From a virus: a stretch of 30,822 nucleotides of DNA. Location of the stretch: positions 1 through 30,822 of IMG/VR virus record IMGVR_UViG_3300025118_004666. One strand, 5' to 3'. The translations under genes and the position numbers were made by a program. Position 1 is the first letter of the stretch, and each line of letters starts with the position of its first letter. Positions 29,665 through 30,822 of this stretch are shown piece after piece. The notes under the pieces were generated by a model that did no database searches, was not told the DNA's origin, and saw only the letters and a program-made list of their open reading frames with translations.

Positions 29665-30645
29665 ATGGTCTCAACTAATTGGATAGACTCTACTTTCTGG
29701 GTTAAACTAGACGCAGATAAGTACAACTTCCCAAATGCATACGGAATCTCTTTAAGAGACATGGATTGCGGTACGGTATTCTCAAGTTTCACATCAAAAA
29801 AATACGGTCTTAAAAGAGGACAAGTTCCCGAAGGATTTATCTTCCTAAAAGCAGACGGAGAACCCCCTGACACCTTTGATCGTTTTAGAGGCTTTGAGCT
29901 TTCTATTTACGATTTAAGTGTCGATGACGACAATTCTCGAAAAGAATTTTATAATGAAAAGTATATTGTTAACGGTAATGCTTCTCCAGTAGATAATTTT
30001 AAATTTAATTGTTGGCCTTTGTCGTATCATACGTGGGCTTATACTCATGGAGATATATTTTATAGAGAGTTCTATAAAGGGATGATCGAGGAAGGGGATA
30101 TCGTCGTAGATGCTGGTGCACATATAGGTGTTTTTTCTCGTTACGCTTTAACCCAGAAATGTTCTCGAGTTTACTCGTTTGAGCCAAACCCTGAAAACTT
30201 AGAATACTTAAATTTAAATATAAGAGAATTTAAAAAGGCAACTATTTTTCCGTACGCAATATCTTCGAAGTCTAATCTAGAAATTCCATTCGAAATTAAT
30301 GCAGATGAAAATTCTCAGATTAATTTAGGTGAAAGTCGCTATGCAGGAGCAGTCCCCTTGTGGGCTTCTGTGCCGGGAATTTCTATAGACGACTTTGTAA
30401 AAATTTTTAATATTGACCATATAGATTTCTTAAAATTAGACATAGAGGGGGAAGAGTACCCATTAATAGAAAACTCTTCTTTTAATAATGTTAGAAAAAT
30501 AGCAATTGAGTATCACCCCAGAAATATTGCCCCAACTATGGGACCATTAGAGCATTATGATAATATTTTAAAAAAATTGGGATTTAGCAACACCAGAGGT
30601 TCTGAATTAAAATATAATTCTGTAATATTATACGAAAGAGCATAA
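29665..30645 (+). CDS. FkbM-family SAM-dependent methyltransferase
   Basis: 326 residues. SAM-binding motif I is IVVDAGAHIGVFSRYA (~146-161), followed by YSFEPNPENLEYLNLNI and, late, IDFLKLDIEGEEYPLIENSS, the hallmark of FkbM methyltransferases. These modify sugar hydroxyls or other small groups and are common in glycan clusters. The N-terminal ~115 residues are unlike the core and may recognise the substrate. A second FkbM domain is fused to the large glycosyltransferase at the other end of the window, so both may O-methylate the same glycan. It sits behind a sigma70-like promoter, apart from the other cluster members. No signal peptide. Confidence 0.88.
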   Translation: MVSTNWIDSTFWVKLDADKYNFPNAYGISLRDMDCGTVFSSFTSKKYGLKRGQVPEGFIFLKADGEPPDTFDRFRGFELSIYDLSVDDDNSRKEFYNEKYIVNGNASPVDNFKFNCWPLSYHTWAYTHGDIFYREFYKGMIEEGDIVVDAGAHIGVFSRYALTQKCSRVYSFEPNPENLEYLNLNIREFKKATIFPYAISSKSNLEIPFEINADENSQINLGESRYAGAVPLWASVPGISIDDFVKIFNIDHIDFLKLDIEGEEYPLIENSSFNNVRKIAIEYHPRNIAPTMGPLEHYDNILKKLGFSNTRGSELKYNSVILYERA

Positions 30646-30648
30646 TAG

Positions 30649-30738
30649 ATGAAGTTTCATTTGTATTTAAAAGAGCTTAGATCCGCACGATTCAAGGAAG
30701 AAATAGAAGAAAACTTAGCTTATTGCGAAGATTCTTGA
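30649..30738 (+). CDS. Small ORF after FkbM gene (29 residues)
   Basis: MKFHLYLKELRSARFKEEIE plus ENLAYCEDS, stop TGA at 30736-30738. The ATG lies three bases after the FkbM stop, with GAAAGAG as weak ribosome site, which favours coupling. The peptide looks like an amphipathic helix. It could be a real small protein or a remnant; low certainty. Confidence 0.35.
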   Translation: MKFHLYLKELRSARFKEEIEENLAYCEDS

Positions 30739-30745
30739 GTGTAAT
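30739..30745 (+). promoter_or_regulatory. GTGTAAT motif before right-edge gene
   Basis: Plus strand CTTGAGTGTAATCAATAG, nine bases before the ATG at 30755. It repeats the spacing seen at several other starts, and supports the partial gene as real. Confidence 0.45.
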
Positions 30746-30754
30746 CAATAGAGT

Positions 30755-30822
30755 ATGGGAGAACTGCACATACTCGCTCAAAACGGCAATATAAAGGGGA
30801 TAAGAGCTGCCCTAAAAAATAA
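30755..30822 (+). CDS. Partial gene, ankyrin-repeat-like start (runs off right edge)
   Basis: From ATG at 30755 the frame stays open to the end: MGELHILAQNGNIKGIRAAL, then KN. The pattern ELHxLAxNGNxxxIxxAL is that of an ankyrin-repeat first helix pair. Only 22 residues are visible, so the call is tentative. A GTGTAAT motif just upstream supports a gene start. If ankyrin, it would be a protein-binding domain. Confidence 0.5.
   Translation, partial: MGELHILAQNGNIKGIRAALKN

Overview
The window is part of a tailed double-stranded DNA phage genome. It is modestly AT-rich and densely coding, with all three stop codons in use and no tRNA or rRNA visible. Support comes from a large terminase, a portal, a prohead protease fused to a scaffold, an HK97-fold-type major capsid protein, several fibre or lectin-like virion proteins, PhoH and a phage-type sigma factor. 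The host is probably Gram-negative: there are spanin-like lysis candidates, MscS-type channel fragments, and glycosyltransferases of the kind that use LPS-core heptose donors. The left end cuts a gene with collagen-like Thr/Ser-Gly repeats. The right end cuts a gene that starts like an ankyrin-repeat protein.

Nearly everything from 25152 down to 1 is on the minus strand. In order of transcription this gives: a zinc-ribbon protein and a sigma factor with a Cys-rich insertion (25152-24134); a repeated-HTH protein that may be the small terminase (24143-23028); an ERCC4-type nuclease (23035-22079); the large terminase; a fibre protein; the portal; an FtsZ/tubulin-family GTPase (17137-15974); small virion proteins; the protease-scaffold with an internal scaffold start; a possible decoration protein; and the major capsid protein with a strong terminator. 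A fibre and lectin module follows (10829-6674), then a glycosylation module (6635-346), and then the Thr/Ser-Gly-repeat protein running off the left edge.

Right of 25153 the strands are mixed. This part holds a degenerate metalloprotease-like protein, PhoH, two divergently transcribed minimal MscS channel modules, small membrane proteins, a repeat-rich Gly/Ser/Pro protein, a candidate i-spanin/o-spanin lysis group, tiny ORFs, and an FkbM methyltransferase behind a sigma70-like promoter.

The most interesting reading is a phage self-glycosylation system. Three GT9-type heptosyltransferase units sit beside virion proteins with Ser/Thr-Gly repeats that could be their acceptors. One of these units closely matches the bacterial autotransporter heptosyltransferase (TibC/Aah, BAHT) family and is fused to two other glycosyltransferases and an FkbM methyltransferase. 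In one virion protein the repeat is inserted in a surface loop of a jelly-roll-like domain. Other leads are a GTGTA(A/T) motif in front of eleven gene starts (candidate late promoter), the minimal MscS pair, the FtsZ-like gene inside the head module, and the nested scaffold.
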